Assembly (NCBI GenBank): GCA_030247885.1
Contig: JAPDRO010000001.1
Coordinates: forward strand, 2,418,001 to 2,482,000
DNA: 64,000 bases
DNA from: Taxawa tesnikishii (nom. ined.)
Taxonomy: Eukaryota; Ascomycota; Dothideomycetes; Dothideales
Direction: 5' to 3'
In this document: piece after piece, positions 53,655 through 64,000 of the stretch
Layout of the letters: every line of letters starts with the position of its first letter
Numbering within the stretch: the first letter of the stretch is position 1
Made by a program: the position numbers and the translations under genes
The notes under the pieces: model-generated
Seen by the model: the letters and a program-made list of their open reading frames with translations, nothing else
Databases searched by the model: none
What the model was told of the DNA's origin: nothing

Positions 53655-55481
53655 ATGTCACCATCACCGAGCGACGCGTCCTCGATCTCTTCGTCCTCCT
53701 CCAACGGCAGCGCCGGCAAACGTCCGATAGACCCAATCCTCCGCAATGCGCTTCGATATACCGTTTCCGCGAAGGAATACAAGTTGTTGCATGACTATCT
53801 GATCTCTCGCGCGCCGGCGGTAGAGAAACGCACACCACAACCGAAGCGCTTCGAGGCAATCGTAAAGAATGGGAATGATCACACCATCGCGACTGTGCGC
53901 GCCAGTCTCAGGGTCTTTGTCACGGCATATACTGGCTTCAAAGCGTGGGACTTTATACTGCGCAAGCTGGAGGAGCGGCGACGGGCTGGAACGTAAGCAA
54001 TCGAGTGCATATGCGTCGAATTCGTGCCGGTATACTAAAGAGTTGTGGGCAGACCGTCTCCGACCAAGGTCGCAGCACCACCTCGACATGCCAATCTTCG
54101 CATCTCTGCTTCTTTCTCTCTCATTCTGCTTTTCCACCGTCTGCTTTTCCGTTTTCTGCTCCGGCTGCGCGCGTCGTTGCTCGAGTCTTCCAGCTCGGCG
54201 CGCGCATTCCGCCAGCGCAACCCTCGTATAACATTGACTTTGGCTTCGCGGTATACCCCTGCTTTAGGCGCCAGTTTGGCGGGTTTGTTTCTCGGTATTT
54301 GTCCTTCTTCGCAACTTCGTTTGAGTACGGCCATTTATGTATTCACGCGCACTTTGGAATTCGCATACAATGCAGCTGAAGAGAAAGGGATTTGGGGAAA
54401 GCACGGCAAGCCTAGCTGGGTTGGCAGCTGGATGATCATGCCATTCGCCTGCGGACAACTGATGCATGCTTTTGTTTTCGACCGCGAGTGCTTCCCTCAA
54501 AGCTACGGAAAGCTCATTCTCGACCACAGCCCGGAGTATATACAGTCGAAACCGCCTGGATTTCCGACGGAGAAGAAGTGGCCGGACACTTTCAGTATTG
54601 TTGACGGCCTGGCCGAAATTTCCCGACTCCATTGGCCGTAAGTATCCTATCGGCCAACCTGTCTCTATGATCAAGCGAACAACACAAGCTAACCCCATCA
54701 TAGTCCATTCACATCTCCAATCCTGTTCCCGGCAAACAAACAACCACTTCCTTCAACCCTCAGTAACATCTCACCCGTCACCAGTTCCGCGCACCCTGGG
54801 ATCACCTACACCTCCTGCGCACTTCTGCACCCCCATGATCCGTCTTGCTCTCGCACTTACATCAAATACTTTCTCGCTGCCTTCCCCACTACCGCACGCT
54901 TCTTCACCCTCCTCTACGGTGCCTTCGCTCTGCTCTCGTACCGTTCAATCCTCTCCAACCCCAGCAAGCAACTGAACCTGCTCGCCGCCCGGATCCTCAA
55001 GATGTCGCTCTTCGTCACCGGTACCATCGGCACAGCATGGGGCTCCATCTGCCTCTTTGCGCGCTATCTGCCCCGCAACACGCTCGCGACGCAGCGCTGG
55101 TTCCTCAGCGGCTTCATGGCAGGCCTGTGGGCGTTCGCGGCGCGCAGAGGAGAGCGCAGCAACTTCCTCTACTCCGCGCGCCTCAGCCTCGACTCCTTGT
55201 GGAAGGTCGGTGTCAAGCGCGGTTGGTGGAAGGGCGTCAGGAACGGGGACGTGTTGGTCTTCACGCTCAGTTTGGCTTTGCTCGATGCGGTGTATGAAGC
55301 TCAGCCGAGAGCCGTCAGAGGTGCTGCGCTGAGGAAGGCGATGGGCGTCTTCAGGGGTGAGGGCTGGGTTGATAGAGGGGTGCAGGAGACCGGGGTGAAG
55401 GACGAAAAGGAAGATGAAACCCCGGATATCTCTAATGTCGTGCCGGAGAGTGAGGAGGGTGTGCGAGAGAAGACGGACTGA
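53655..55481 (+). CDS. TMEM135-like membrane protein
   Basis: Three exons, 53655-53992, 54053-54637 and 54704-55481, with introns of 60 and 66 nt, give 566 residues in one frame. After a Ser-rich N-terminus comes DPILRNALRYTVSAKEYKLL, then several hydrophobic segments (LAGLFLGICP...; STAIYVFTRTLEFAYN). The family's Cys-rich lumenal-type motif follows, CALLHPHDPSCSRTYIKYFL, resembling the CxxLHPxxxSC signature of TMEM135 and fungal relatives. The third exon adds SLFVTGTIGTAWGSICLF and GFMAGLWAFAARR. In animals TMEM135 is linked to peroxisome and mitochondrial dynamics and lipid handling; the fungal role is unknown. The acidic C-terminal tail is probably disordered. The start at 53655 (MSPSPSDASS) avoids an implausible upstream extension. 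Confidence 0.78.
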
Positions 55482-55637
55482 AGACGACTGTATGTATAGC
55501 ATGCCTGGGTGCATTGTATGATTCTGGGAAAAGGCGGCCAGCAGGGCCTGAGACGCTGCACGCAAGGCACGGCACGTTGGAGAGTCAAGTTGTATTGTTC
55601 TTGCTTGTACCCTAGTCCATCACAGGCTCACCGATAT

Positions 55638-56564
55638 CTACCACTCAAAGAGCTTCTCATTCTGCCAGAATTGCCCAGTGACGCCTCCGAAATCGCCGAT
55701 TCCGAGCATGACGGGCGTTTGCGCGCCCTCGTCCGGCGTCTTCGCGCCCCCACCGCGCGTCATGTCCGTCTTGACATAACCGGGACAGCAGGCGTTGACC
55801 AGCACGCCCCTTCCCCTCCCCTCCTCTTCCTTGGCAATCGCCATCGTCACCGCCGTCGTGCCCGCCTTGCTGACCGCGTACGCCGCGCTCGGCCACCCGA
55901 GCTCCTTCTCCTTGCCCTGCGCAACAGCGGCCTTGAAATCCTCCATCAGCGCCGTGCACTCCGCGACCCCGGTCCGGGAAGCGGACACGAAGGCGTCGCG
56001 CAACCGGTCCGAGTACTTGTTCAGCTTGCCGGCCATGGAGGTGACGTTGACGAGTCTCCCACCCGGCCTCAGCTGCGGAAGCAGCGCCTGCGTCGCCTCG
56101 AGCGTGCCGTAGTAGTTTGTGCGCAGGGTGGTGTCGACGACGTTGTCGTCGAAGCCTTGCATTGCGATGCCGGCGTTGTTGATCACCACGTCGATGCCCT
56201 CCGGGTGCTCGCGCTTGAGGAAGGAGGCGAATTCTTGGATCGAGCCGCTGTTGCTGATGTCCAGCGTGCGGAACTTGATCGTCGTCTGCCCGCCGTCTTG
56301 CGCCAGCACTTGGGCTTTCCTGAGCGAGGCGTCGTTGAGCAGCGTTTCCACGGCCGCTGCCCCGCGTTCGGCGGACCGCGCCGTCAGGTAGATGAGCAAA
56401 GGGCCGGCGTGGAGTGGGGAGGATGGGTATTGAAGTGCGAGGTTGCGGACTGGTATGGTTTAGCGACTCCAGGCACGATGCTGTCGTGGTGCGGTCCTAC
56501 CAATGGCGAGGCCGATGCCCTTGTTGGCACCGGTTACGGCTGCTACCCTGGATTGCACGGCCAT
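55638..56564 (-). CDS. Short-chain dehydrogenase/reductase (carbonyl reductase-like)
   Basis: Two minus-strand exons, 56564-56501 and 56449-55638, with a 51-nt intron, give 291 residues. The cofactor motif TGANKGIG sits at residues 11-18, followed by an NADPH-type LTARS (Arg after the second strand favours NADPH). NNAG (INNAGIAMQG), the catalytic Ser (NVTSMAGKL) and YAVSK with the catalytic Tyr and Lys follow, then the CCPGYVKTDMTRG substrate-loop region. The long insert between Ser and Tyr is characteristic of the human CBR1 type, which reduces carbonyl compounds in the cytosol. The substrate cannot be told. It is convergent with the TMEM135-like gene, with only about 155 bases between stops. 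Confidence 0.88.
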
Positions 56565-56940
56565 TGCGAGTTGTGTAGGATAGGTGTTTTTTACTGAAAG
56601 CGTTCTTGACTGCCATTCTGATAGATGGTCCAAAGGCAGCTGGTTTGGGCAGTCTATGACAGAACGGAAATAACAAAAAAGCAAGACGTCATGAACTACC
56701 GATAGCGCCAAGATGTTGTCGTTTGTAAACACCACACATACCTTCGCATGGGCATGTAGGTGCACACAAGAGTTGTAGTAGATGCAGTAAAAGCAGAGCG
56801 GATATGCGTTTAATGAAACAACGCTTGGTATCTTCGTTGAAAAGAATATCCAATGATCGCGAGAAAGCATCAATTCATAGCATCGTCATTACTTCGTCGC
56901 TCGCCTGTACAGACTAACACCAATGACACAGTCGGCCACA
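56565..56940. other. Spacer between two minus-strand genes
   Basis: 376 bases: promoter of the SDR gene and 3' flank of the acidic protein gene. No gene is seen. Confidence 0.5.
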
Positions 56941-59326
56941 TCACTTCTCTGATGCACTGACAGCAGAGGCTTCCTCGGACTGATCCTTCTCTTTCTTCTC
57001 CGGCAAAGGGACGTCGGCGGGTTCGGACTGTTCCAGGATCTTCTGCGCAGCCGCAGACTCATCGTCGCCCTTCTCTTCCTCGGCGTCTCCCTCGGTGTCT
57101 TCCTTGGCGACGAAATCATCGGTCGTTTCATCAGCAGCATCGGGATGGGCCTCCCCTCGGTAGGTTCGGCGACAGCCTGGCCACTGCCGGGCTGTTCTTC
57201 GTGCTCTGGCTTCTCCAGAATCACACTCTCTTCGGTATCAGACGCGTCCGAGGCAGACGCGGAGATGTGGCCGGTTCCGGCCTCCTTGAGCAAGCGCGTC
57301 TCCTTACCGCGTTTGTGGCAGTACCAGAAGACGAACAGCAAAACTGCGAGGATGGTTAGTAGAAGTCACCAAACCATCAAGCGGTTCGCTTACTGAAGAC
57401 AGCCAGACTCATGATCATATTCGTGCCAGTCATGAAAACCGGGAAACGAACGCGCAAGAAATTCAGAATGCTCCGCAACATTGAGGCCGCGGCACCCTCC
57501 TGAGACACCAAGGCCTTGACGTCGGGGATGCGCCTCTTGCTCTTTCTCTTCGCTGCGGCAGAGCCCTCTGCGGGAGAGGCAGCCGGAGCTGATGCGGACT
57601 GTGACTTGCTGGCCTCGGCCATCTTCACCTTCATATCGTTGCCTGGCTTCTCACTGGCAGCAGCGAACAACTGAGGACCGAGCGAGCTGCCAAGCTTCGC
57701 CGGCAAACTCTTGACGAGCGTCTGCATGAACGGAGGCATGTTGCCGAATAACTCATCCAGATGGCCTTCGCTTTCCTTCAGCAGCTTCTCGAGATCGTCG
57801 TAGGCGGTGGGTGCGCCGTTGATGATATCCTTGAGGACGATAGTGAAGTTCTCGTAGATATGTTGCGTCTCTTTCGAGAAGGAGAAGACGCGGTTGTTGA
57901 TTGCGGAGAGGTGAAGCCGGTCAAGGAGGACGGAGACTTCTTGCTCATCTTTGCTCTCTGTGGCTTCCTTATCGACGGTACCATCGTCCTTCAGGACGGC
58001 GTTCTCAGAGGCGTTCGCGGTCTCGGTAGCGGATGCGATAGCCTCGGCGGCCTTTTCGCCCTCTTTCTCTTGCGTCTCCTTTTCCTTACCCTGAAGAGTG
58101 TCAGTAAATGCGTCATGAATTGCTGTGTTTATCTCAGTTACCTTGGAGCCCCTGCCCAAGGAGGTGAGATACGAAGTCCAAGTTGACTTGGGCTTGTCGG
58201 TGGTATCCTTTTCGTCTTCCTTTGACTCTTCCGAAGCGTCATTGACGTCTTCCTTGATCTCTGGTTGATCGTCCGCTTCCGGCTTTTCCCCTTTGTCGTC
58301 TTTCTCAGACTTTTCCTTTTCGTCGTCCGCCTCTGCCTTTCCCTCCTCGCCAGCCACTTCCGTTTCCCCCTGCTTGTTGTCCTTCGCTTCTGCCTGTCCT
58401 TCCTTTTCGTCCTTGTTTGCAGTCTCTTCTTGCGCATGACTCTTCCCTCTTGGGAGTACTGAAGAGATATACGAACCCCATGTTCGCTTAGGCTTCTCGG
58501 AAGTGTCCTTCGAATCTTCCTTCGAGTCTTCCTTCGAGTCTTCCTTCGAGTCTTCCTTAGTACTCTCTTTGTCCTCAGCCCCGTCCTTCAAGTCTGTCGA
58601 ATCTTCCTTCTTGGAGTCAACAGCTGATTCCTCGTCCTTGTCTGACTTGAGGAAATTCAGTGAGTCGAGCATCTTCGCGGTCTTCGCTATCCGCGCGGCG
58701 TCTTCATCCTTCTTGGCCCGTTCGGTCTCATCCTTCTCATTCGCTTGTTCCTCGCTCTTGTCGCTCGTTGTGATTTCCTCTGTCTTGCCTTTCTCCGCAC
58801 TTGGTACCTCCTCTTTGGCGTCCTCCTCTTTGGCATCCACCTTGAGCTCTTCGGATGCTTCTGTAGACTCCTCCTTAGATCCATCCTCGGCAGTTTGCTT
58901 TGGTTCGTCCTCAGGCTTCTCCTTTGGTTCCTCAGATGTCCCTCCAGACTCCGCTTTTGGTTCCTCCTTTGGCCCGTCGGATGCCTGCTCCTTCGACTCC
59001 TCCTTCGACTCCTCCTTCGACTCCTCCTGCTCTGGTACCGGCTCAGCCTGCTTTTCTTCTACCGCAGGCGATGCGACCTTCTGGACATTTTCGGCAGCCT
59101 CAGTGCGATCCTTGTCATCCGCTTCCTTCTCATCCCCACCATCCGAAATGACTTTTGGAGGCAGCTCTTGAAGTGGTGGAGCAGCGGCTTCTTGAGAGGT
59201 GATCTTGTGAAGGAACTGTTCGTCTTCTTCGTTGAGCACTGGTGTCTTCGGGTTTGTCTTTTCGAGCGCTTCCTTGTTCTTTTTCGCGCGCGCGAACGAG
59301 AAGTAGTCGAATACTTTGCTCGCCAT
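56941..59326 (-). CDS. Long acidic KEDS-repeat protein with a C-terminal membrane segment, one frame break
   Basis: About 770 residues in two exons (59326-57394 and 57343-56941; 50-nt intron). The N-terminus MASKVFDYFSFARAKKNKEALE and the LNEEDEQFLHKITS stretch look conserved. About 400 residues of Glu/Lys/Ser follow, including tandem ESKEESKEESKE and KEDSKEDSKEDS (58503-58560). A folded part reads VSVLLDRLHLSAINNRVF to PAKLGSSLGPQLF, then a basic KRKSKRRIPD. A hydrophobic segment across the intron (GTNMIMSLAVFILLFVFWYC) is likely a single membrane anchor. A GTEESVILEKPEHEE-like acidic tail follows. The tail frame changes at the C-run 57153-57156; one missing base would join PTEG to EAHPDAADETT and reach the stop at 56941. 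I do not know the family. It could be an ER or nuclear-envelope tether. Confidence 0.6.
58503..58560. repeat. Coding 12-base tandem repeat (KEDS)
   Basis: About four near-identical 12-base units (GAGTCTTCCTTC on the plus strand) encode Lys-Glu-Asp-Ser repeats in the acidic protein. Confidence 0.85.
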
Positions 59327-60728
59327 GGCGAGTAGACGGTTGCGGTATTTCTAGGCTTCTCAAGTGTTTGACAGAGATGTTCAGAGAGTTTCGGGTCGAT
59401 AGGAGTTTGCGATTGAGAGTCAGGTCTCAGAAGACAACCGAGATCAATTCAGTGCAGCTACTCGGTGCAAAATAGAAGGTATAGACGTGTTCTGGGAGTT
59501 GTACGGAACATTTATGTGGTGGTGTGGCGCATGCTTATGCCGCTTTATGACGTACGGCGCAACCATTGGCAAGGATGACATGGCATGTGATGGTCGAGCC
59601 TTTGCATCCTTGCCAATCGCAGATCATCTTGTACTCCAATGCTTGTGCCCCGGTTTTGGTTGTGCAAACCATACGTTCATGCAAGAAGCAGTTGCAGTGC
59701 GATGCACGTTGTGGAGAAGCCTGTAGCGACTTGTTCACTGCGACCCCAAATGTCTCACAACTGACTTGATCAGGCAGTTGAAGCGTTCGTTTCATTCCGT
59801 TCCGCTTCGTTTCGTTTCGGTTTACCGATTAACTTCGAATCCACGTGCGTCTGAGCGCGGACCATCGAGCAGTACATGCAGGGTCCAGCTTCACTTCGCT
59901 CCTCCATCTCACTTCAACAAACTCCATACCGGAACATCAATCGTGGGTCACCTTAGCTACTATACCTTACCATCGTGCTTCTGTAGAATGCTGTCTTGTT
60001 AGTTCAAGTGTGTGGTTCAATTGTGATGCCGCCTGCAGGTAAATGTGCTCTATCTCTCATTCTGCCACCTCTCTGTAGAGCAATCTTTCCGTATATGGGT
60101 CCATTGCCACCGCAGAATCACTCACCGTAGTAATGTTCTGTTCCAGCTTGATTCATTAGAGCATAACCACAAGAAGTACATCTCTTATACACATGCCTTT
60201 CTTCTACTGTTCAACCCCCTCTCTCTCAACAAACATCTACCACACACCACCGTCTCCCGTATTGGAGTACTATCTCAACTCCTAAACAACAACCCTCACT
60301 TCATATCCACAGACCTCTCCAAGCTTACCGGTAGCCGTCGCGTGCCTGGTCCCGTTGCGTGCCTCCCACTCTCACTTCTACGAAGTGCTGGCACAAGGCA
60401 TCGAACACAAGTTAAAAGCACTTCGACTTGCGGCAGCTCCGTTCCAGGGTTCGCAGCGTTGAACGGGAAAACGAAGACTGCGTCACGCTTGGAGGATCGT
60501 CACCCGTCTCCGGACCGCGAATTCTCAACAAGCGTTGCGTAACCTGGCGTCACGGCAACAAACACGTGAACTTTCGAAGCGCTGTTTCCCCGCCTTCCTC
60601 CAGCTTCGCAGCCCTTCGTAATCTTGTAGCGACCAACGCTCTCTCGTCAACACCACAGCGTCCGCCACGCGTCACTATCACAAGGCAAACGCCAGTTCTA
60701 GTTGGTCGTTACCACTCGATCAACCAAC
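59327..60728. other. Large divergent intergenic region
   Basis: 1.4 kb between the acidic-protein gene (-) and the Myb/SAP-like gene (+). It contains a degenerate CGTTT/CATTC pentamer run (59784-59821). A 165-codon frame at 60045 has no family content. CT-rich tracts near 60180-60230 and 60590-60720 resemble leader sequence before the downstream start. Confidence 0.5.
59784..59821. repeat. Degenerate CGTTT/CATTC pentamer repeat
   Basis: Six to seven imperfect five-base units of the form YGTTT/YATTC in a row. Confidence 0.6.
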
Positions 60729-62853
60729 ATGGCTATCGGAACCAAGGCGCCCACTGCTGGCTTGAACAGCGAGCTCGTCTGGGGCGACGTCCCATTTAGT
60801 AAGTCTCGTCGCGCAACCCGTACTCTGCTCTGCCTTCTGCAACAAGTCAAGCGGTTCTCGTGGTGTGCATCAGTCGCACGACTCCTGGCCGCTCAGGGTC
60901 AGAACAGCTTGGCCGAAGGCTTCGGAGGTCCTCACATACACCACTGCTAATCCGCACGAAGCCTCCAGCATACCTAACTATAGCAATGCGAACAACGACG
61001 ACACAGAGTACAACGCCCGTGACGATAAGGTAGGTTCAGCACCACATATCATCCGACATGCCTGCTGACGAGTTCATATAGTCCGCCTACAACCGTGTTT
61101 CTCCGTCCAAGCGCGGTTTTAGTCCCTCCTCGAATGAAGATGAGGCGCCATCTAAGAAGAAGAGGAAGGCCGCCCGTGTCCCTGGCGGCCGCGCGCCGGT
61201 TGCCAAACGCATCGTCGCCGACTATGACTCGGAAGATGAGATCATTGTCACGATGAAACAGCAAGGGTATTCCGACCAAGCCGTCCGTGATGAGCTCATC
61301 CGCCAAGGTCGTACCAGATACGACGTCAAGACTATCCCTTCCCGCTGGCTCCGTATCCGTAAAGTTAAGCAGAGGGCAGAGGAGGAAGCTTTGGATGATG
61401 AACTAGAAGACTGGCATGAGGACGAGGTGACATGGCCCGATCGCCGTCAAAAGTTGCACATAGGCTGATATTCCTAGGACGAACGCTTGATCCCGGCGTA
61501 CAACCTCGCCAAGGAAAAAGTCGACGACAAAATCTCGAAGGCATTCAACAAGCGCTGGGAGTTCACACAGCAGAATGTGAACAAAAGATCTTTGAACCCT
61601 CGCTTCTCGGGAAAGGCATGCAAGTACCGCTACCTAGAAATCATGAACGGCACCGCTCGTCCTCCACCAGAGCTTGATCCAGATCCGGAAGCTCGCGCAC
61701 GCGAGAGAAGAGCGACTCAGGCAGAAACAGGTTCGTGTGAAAGAGGAGAAGAGACGTGCAGCCGAAGAACAGAGAATCAAGGACGAGGAAAAGGCGGCGA
61801 AGGAGGCTGTCAGGGAGGCCAAGCGCCAGCAGGCGGCGGCAATCAAGAATGCCAGAGCTGAGGAGAGGCGCAGGGAGCGCGGAGTTCACGCTGGCAGAGT
61901 GGCGGCAGCTAGAAGAGTGAGGGAAGAGAAGAAGGCCGCCATGCAAGAGCTCAAAGAGCAACGCCTGCGCGAGGCAGCAGAGAGGAAGTTCGATTCTGAG
62001 CTCCAGAAGAGGCTGGAGACCGAGGCGAAGACCAGGGCTAGGGATGAGAAAAGGCTCGAGCTGCCGACCAGCGAGCCTTGGCCAAGCAGCAGAAGCTGCG
62101 CACATCAGCGAGGCGCGCACCAGCTCCCGAACAGCGTTCGGATATCGTCGCCCGCGTTCTCACCATGCACAACATGGGCAATGCCGCCGTCCCATCCCCC
62201 CATCCGCCCCTACTAAGGGTGCGCTCACCTTGGGAATATCTTCTCGCGCGATCATGAGTGCCAGCGAGCTCCGCAGCGCATGCCGCAACCGGGGTTTACC
62301 TATGATCGGAAGCAAAGAACCTAAGGCAATTCTCATCGCTCGTCTCCAAGATGCCGACCGCGCTCTCGGCGTCCACGCTCTACAGAGAATGCTCATGGAG
62401 AAGGGCATTCCAGTCAAGCAGGCAAACAAGCAGCGGTTGATACGCGAGCTGGCTGAGGCTGACGCTCGCGACTCCATCAACTATCGTCCTGGTGTACCAC
62501 TGCCAGGCTCGACGCCACAGCCCTCGCCATTTGCCAGAAAGGCAAACAAGCCCGGACTGAGACGTGCCCTTCCACCTGTGCCTGCTTTTGCCACGACCAG
62601 CAACGATGCCGGTCCCACTAACGCCGACAACACCGATGGTCATGGGCAGATCATCGACGACAACAGCAGGGACCAGGAGGAGCACGCTGGCGATCAAGAG
62701 CAGGTCAACGACGACAGTCCCGACAATCACGAGCAGGCCGACGACGACAACACCACCAACCCAAATCCCCACCTTGAAGCTGCAGTCGCCCTTCAGGAGC
62801 TTCCCGCTGGTCTCGGCCATACTGCCGCCAGCCAGCAGCACACTGATGCTTGA
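60729..62853 (+). CDS. Putative chromatin/DNA-binding protein: Myb/SANT-like, coiled coil, SAP-like; three frame breaks
   Basis: Exons 60729-60798, 60908-61029, 61082-61426 and 61478-62853 (introns 109, 52 and 51 nt). The start MAIGTKAPTAGLNSELVWGD is followed by a polar region with SKKKRKAARVPGGR, a probable nuclear signal. Two helix bundles then resemble tandem Myb/SANT repeats: DEIIVTMKQQGYSDQAVRDE to IPSRWLRIRK, and DERLIPAYNLAKEKVDDKIS to SGKACKYRYLEIMNG. A long Arg/Glu coiled coil follows (about 61690-62050). Near the C-terminus, MSASELRSACRNRGLPMIG and a second ALQRMLMEKGIPVKQANKQR resemble SAP helices, which bind DNA. An acidic Asn/Asp-rich tail ends the protein. Frame changes lie at about 61700-61710 (fits +1 or -2), 62058-62061 (-1) and the C-run 62196-62201 (-1). 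The family role is not established; domain naming is by pattern. Confidence 0.65.
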
Positions 62854-64000
62854 GATGACTGCATGAAGCATCCTATTACATCCTTTCATAACCTTGTCTT
62901 GATGCATCACAGCGTGTCAGACCTGCATTGCTTGGCACAAAAAATTTCCTTCTTTGGCACTCCCGAAGGGTAACACACATTCAAAACAAATTGGTCTCAG
63001 ATTGGAATTGGAGAGTTGGCATTAGGCGAGTGTTGTAGGTAGCTAGGTCTTTGTTGCACAGGTCGGCCAACGAGGGCATATCCAAAATTGAATCTGTTTC
63101 AAAACTCAATTCCCCTCTATAACCACGCCCGAGGCCGACAGCCAGCACAACGATGGCAAAGACAACAACGTTCTCAATGGTTGGTCAGACTGACGGACGA
63201 GCCACTGTAACAGAGTAGGCAGTGTGATGGACGCTGTGTGGACGCAAATGCGTTTCTCCGCAGACGAGCCTCTCGGTCATTGTTAGCCCAACGGTCGCTT
63301 CTCTTCCGCTCAACGTAGCAGAGCGCGTTTTGTCGTTGCGGGAAAAGCTCTGTCGTTCGCATCGGTTAGAGCGGAGGGTTGACGGTCTTCGGACGTTTTT
63401 TGTGTGTACGTGCTGCGACGGCCAGTCAGTCGTACCCCTTCGCTACCACGACATGTCGCGAGAGCGGAAAATGCGGCTGCTGTGCACTACTCTTCTCCCT
63501 ACCATCGACAGCGACAGCGACAGGTCTAAAGGCACTGCCACCCCGGGTTCTGTCCTGGCTGAGAGAGCCAGCGCTCTACACGAGTGTAACGGGTGAGAGG
63601 TGAAGGTGCCGGTCGCTGGGTGGCGCCGTCTAGCGCGGCAGACGATGCCGCAGCATGGGCCGGGGATGTGCTGGAGCGTTTGTGCTTCTGCCCCGTGTGG
63701 ACAAACTGAACAACGGTGCGGTGCATCCAACGGCCAAACGTGCTGCATGCACGCTCGCACCTGCTCTTATTATGTCGACGTGCTACGATACTACGATACT
63801 ACGATACTATTGTGTTACACTACTACACAGCAGAGGTCGCCAGCGGACAATGTGCGGCCATAGAAAAAGAAACATTTACTAGCGGACGACGTTCGAGCTC
63901 TAGACAGGTAGCCCGGCCTGATCAGCTCGATTGGTCGCGGCCGGCGGCGGATGCACACAAGCGAAGCTTTTCTGGGACCCCGTCAAGGGAAGCACTGTGT
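62854..64000. other. Right-edge intergenic, no supported gene
   Basis: 1.15 kb with only short overlapping frames. A tandem TACGATAC repeat is listed separately. Confidence 0.5.
63783..63811. repeat. Short tandem repeat (TACGATAC units)
   Basis: About three to four copies of an ACTACGAT-type unit running into TACTATTGTG. Confidence 0.8.

Noticed and set aside
55509-56597. Plus-strand frame of 362 codons, rich in Arg/His/Leu
   Set aside because: It lies opposite the SDR gene, whose motifs and intron are clear; it is a GC-driven antisense frame.
58503-59335. Long plus-strand Ser/Phe-rich and Leu-rich frames (222 and 196 codons)
   Set aside because: They are antisense shadows of the GAG/AAG-rich acidic protein; their composition follows directly from it.

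Overview
This window is nuclear DNA of a filamentous ascomycete (Pezizomycotina; a Dothideomycete is my best guess, but the class cannot be fixed from this sequence alone). The evidence is single-gene transcription units on both strands, GT-AG introns mostly 48-76 nt long with CTAAC/CTGAC-like branch sites, about 50% GC, and families typical of moulds: a Pth11-like rhodopsin-domain protein, a GMC oxidoreductase, an alpha-aminoadipate reductase, an NCS1 purine/cytosine permease and a Pex23/dysferlin-domain peroxin. I found no rRNA, tRNA, CRISPR array, transposon or virus-like element.

Layout, left to right. 0-1.8 kb: a repeat-rich edge with a possible partial gene. 1.8-6.1 kb: REX3-type RNA exonuclease (-) divergent from a ROG1-type lipase (+). 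7.3-14.7 kb: NCS1 permease (-), rhodopsin-domain membrane protein (+), GMC oxidoreductase (+). 15-24.4 kb: oxidoreductase-like mitochondrial protein (-), Na+/H+ antiporter (+), TRAPPC12-like TPR protein (-), HSM3-like proteasome chaperone (+), guanine deaminase (-). 24.8-36.6 kb: LYS2 (-), RBR ubiquitin ligase (+), PRP4 kinase (-), sulfite oxidase (-). 37.4-46.7 kb: Ufd1-domain protein (-), PAM16 (-), peroxin (+), a 26-residue metallothionein (-), BTB protein (-). 47.5-55.5 kb: small membrane protein, DUF3445 protein, MFS transporter and TMEM135-like protein, all on +. 55.6-62.9 kb: SDR reductase (-), a long acidic KEDS-repeat protein (-), and a Myb/SANT-like plus SAP-like protein (+). The last 1.1 kb holds no gene I can support.

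The genes are mostly unrelated housekeeping functions (RNA maturation and splicing, purine salvage, lysine and sulfur metabolism, mitochondrial import, ubiquitin, peroxisome and membrane biology). NCS1 permease and guanine deaminase could act in the same purine-salvage route, but they lie 14 kb apart and are not a cluster. I see no convincing new multi-gene system.

The strongest unexpected signal is technical or evolutionary. Eight of the larger genes are interrupted by clean single-step frame changes while the protein family stays readable on both sides. Most fit the loss of one base from a short homopolymer, and they hit essential genes such as LYS2 and PRP4. Indel errors in the assembly are the simplest explanation. 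The best biological find is the 26-codon, two-exon metallothionein at 44.2-44.3 kb, which is too short for ordinary gene callers.
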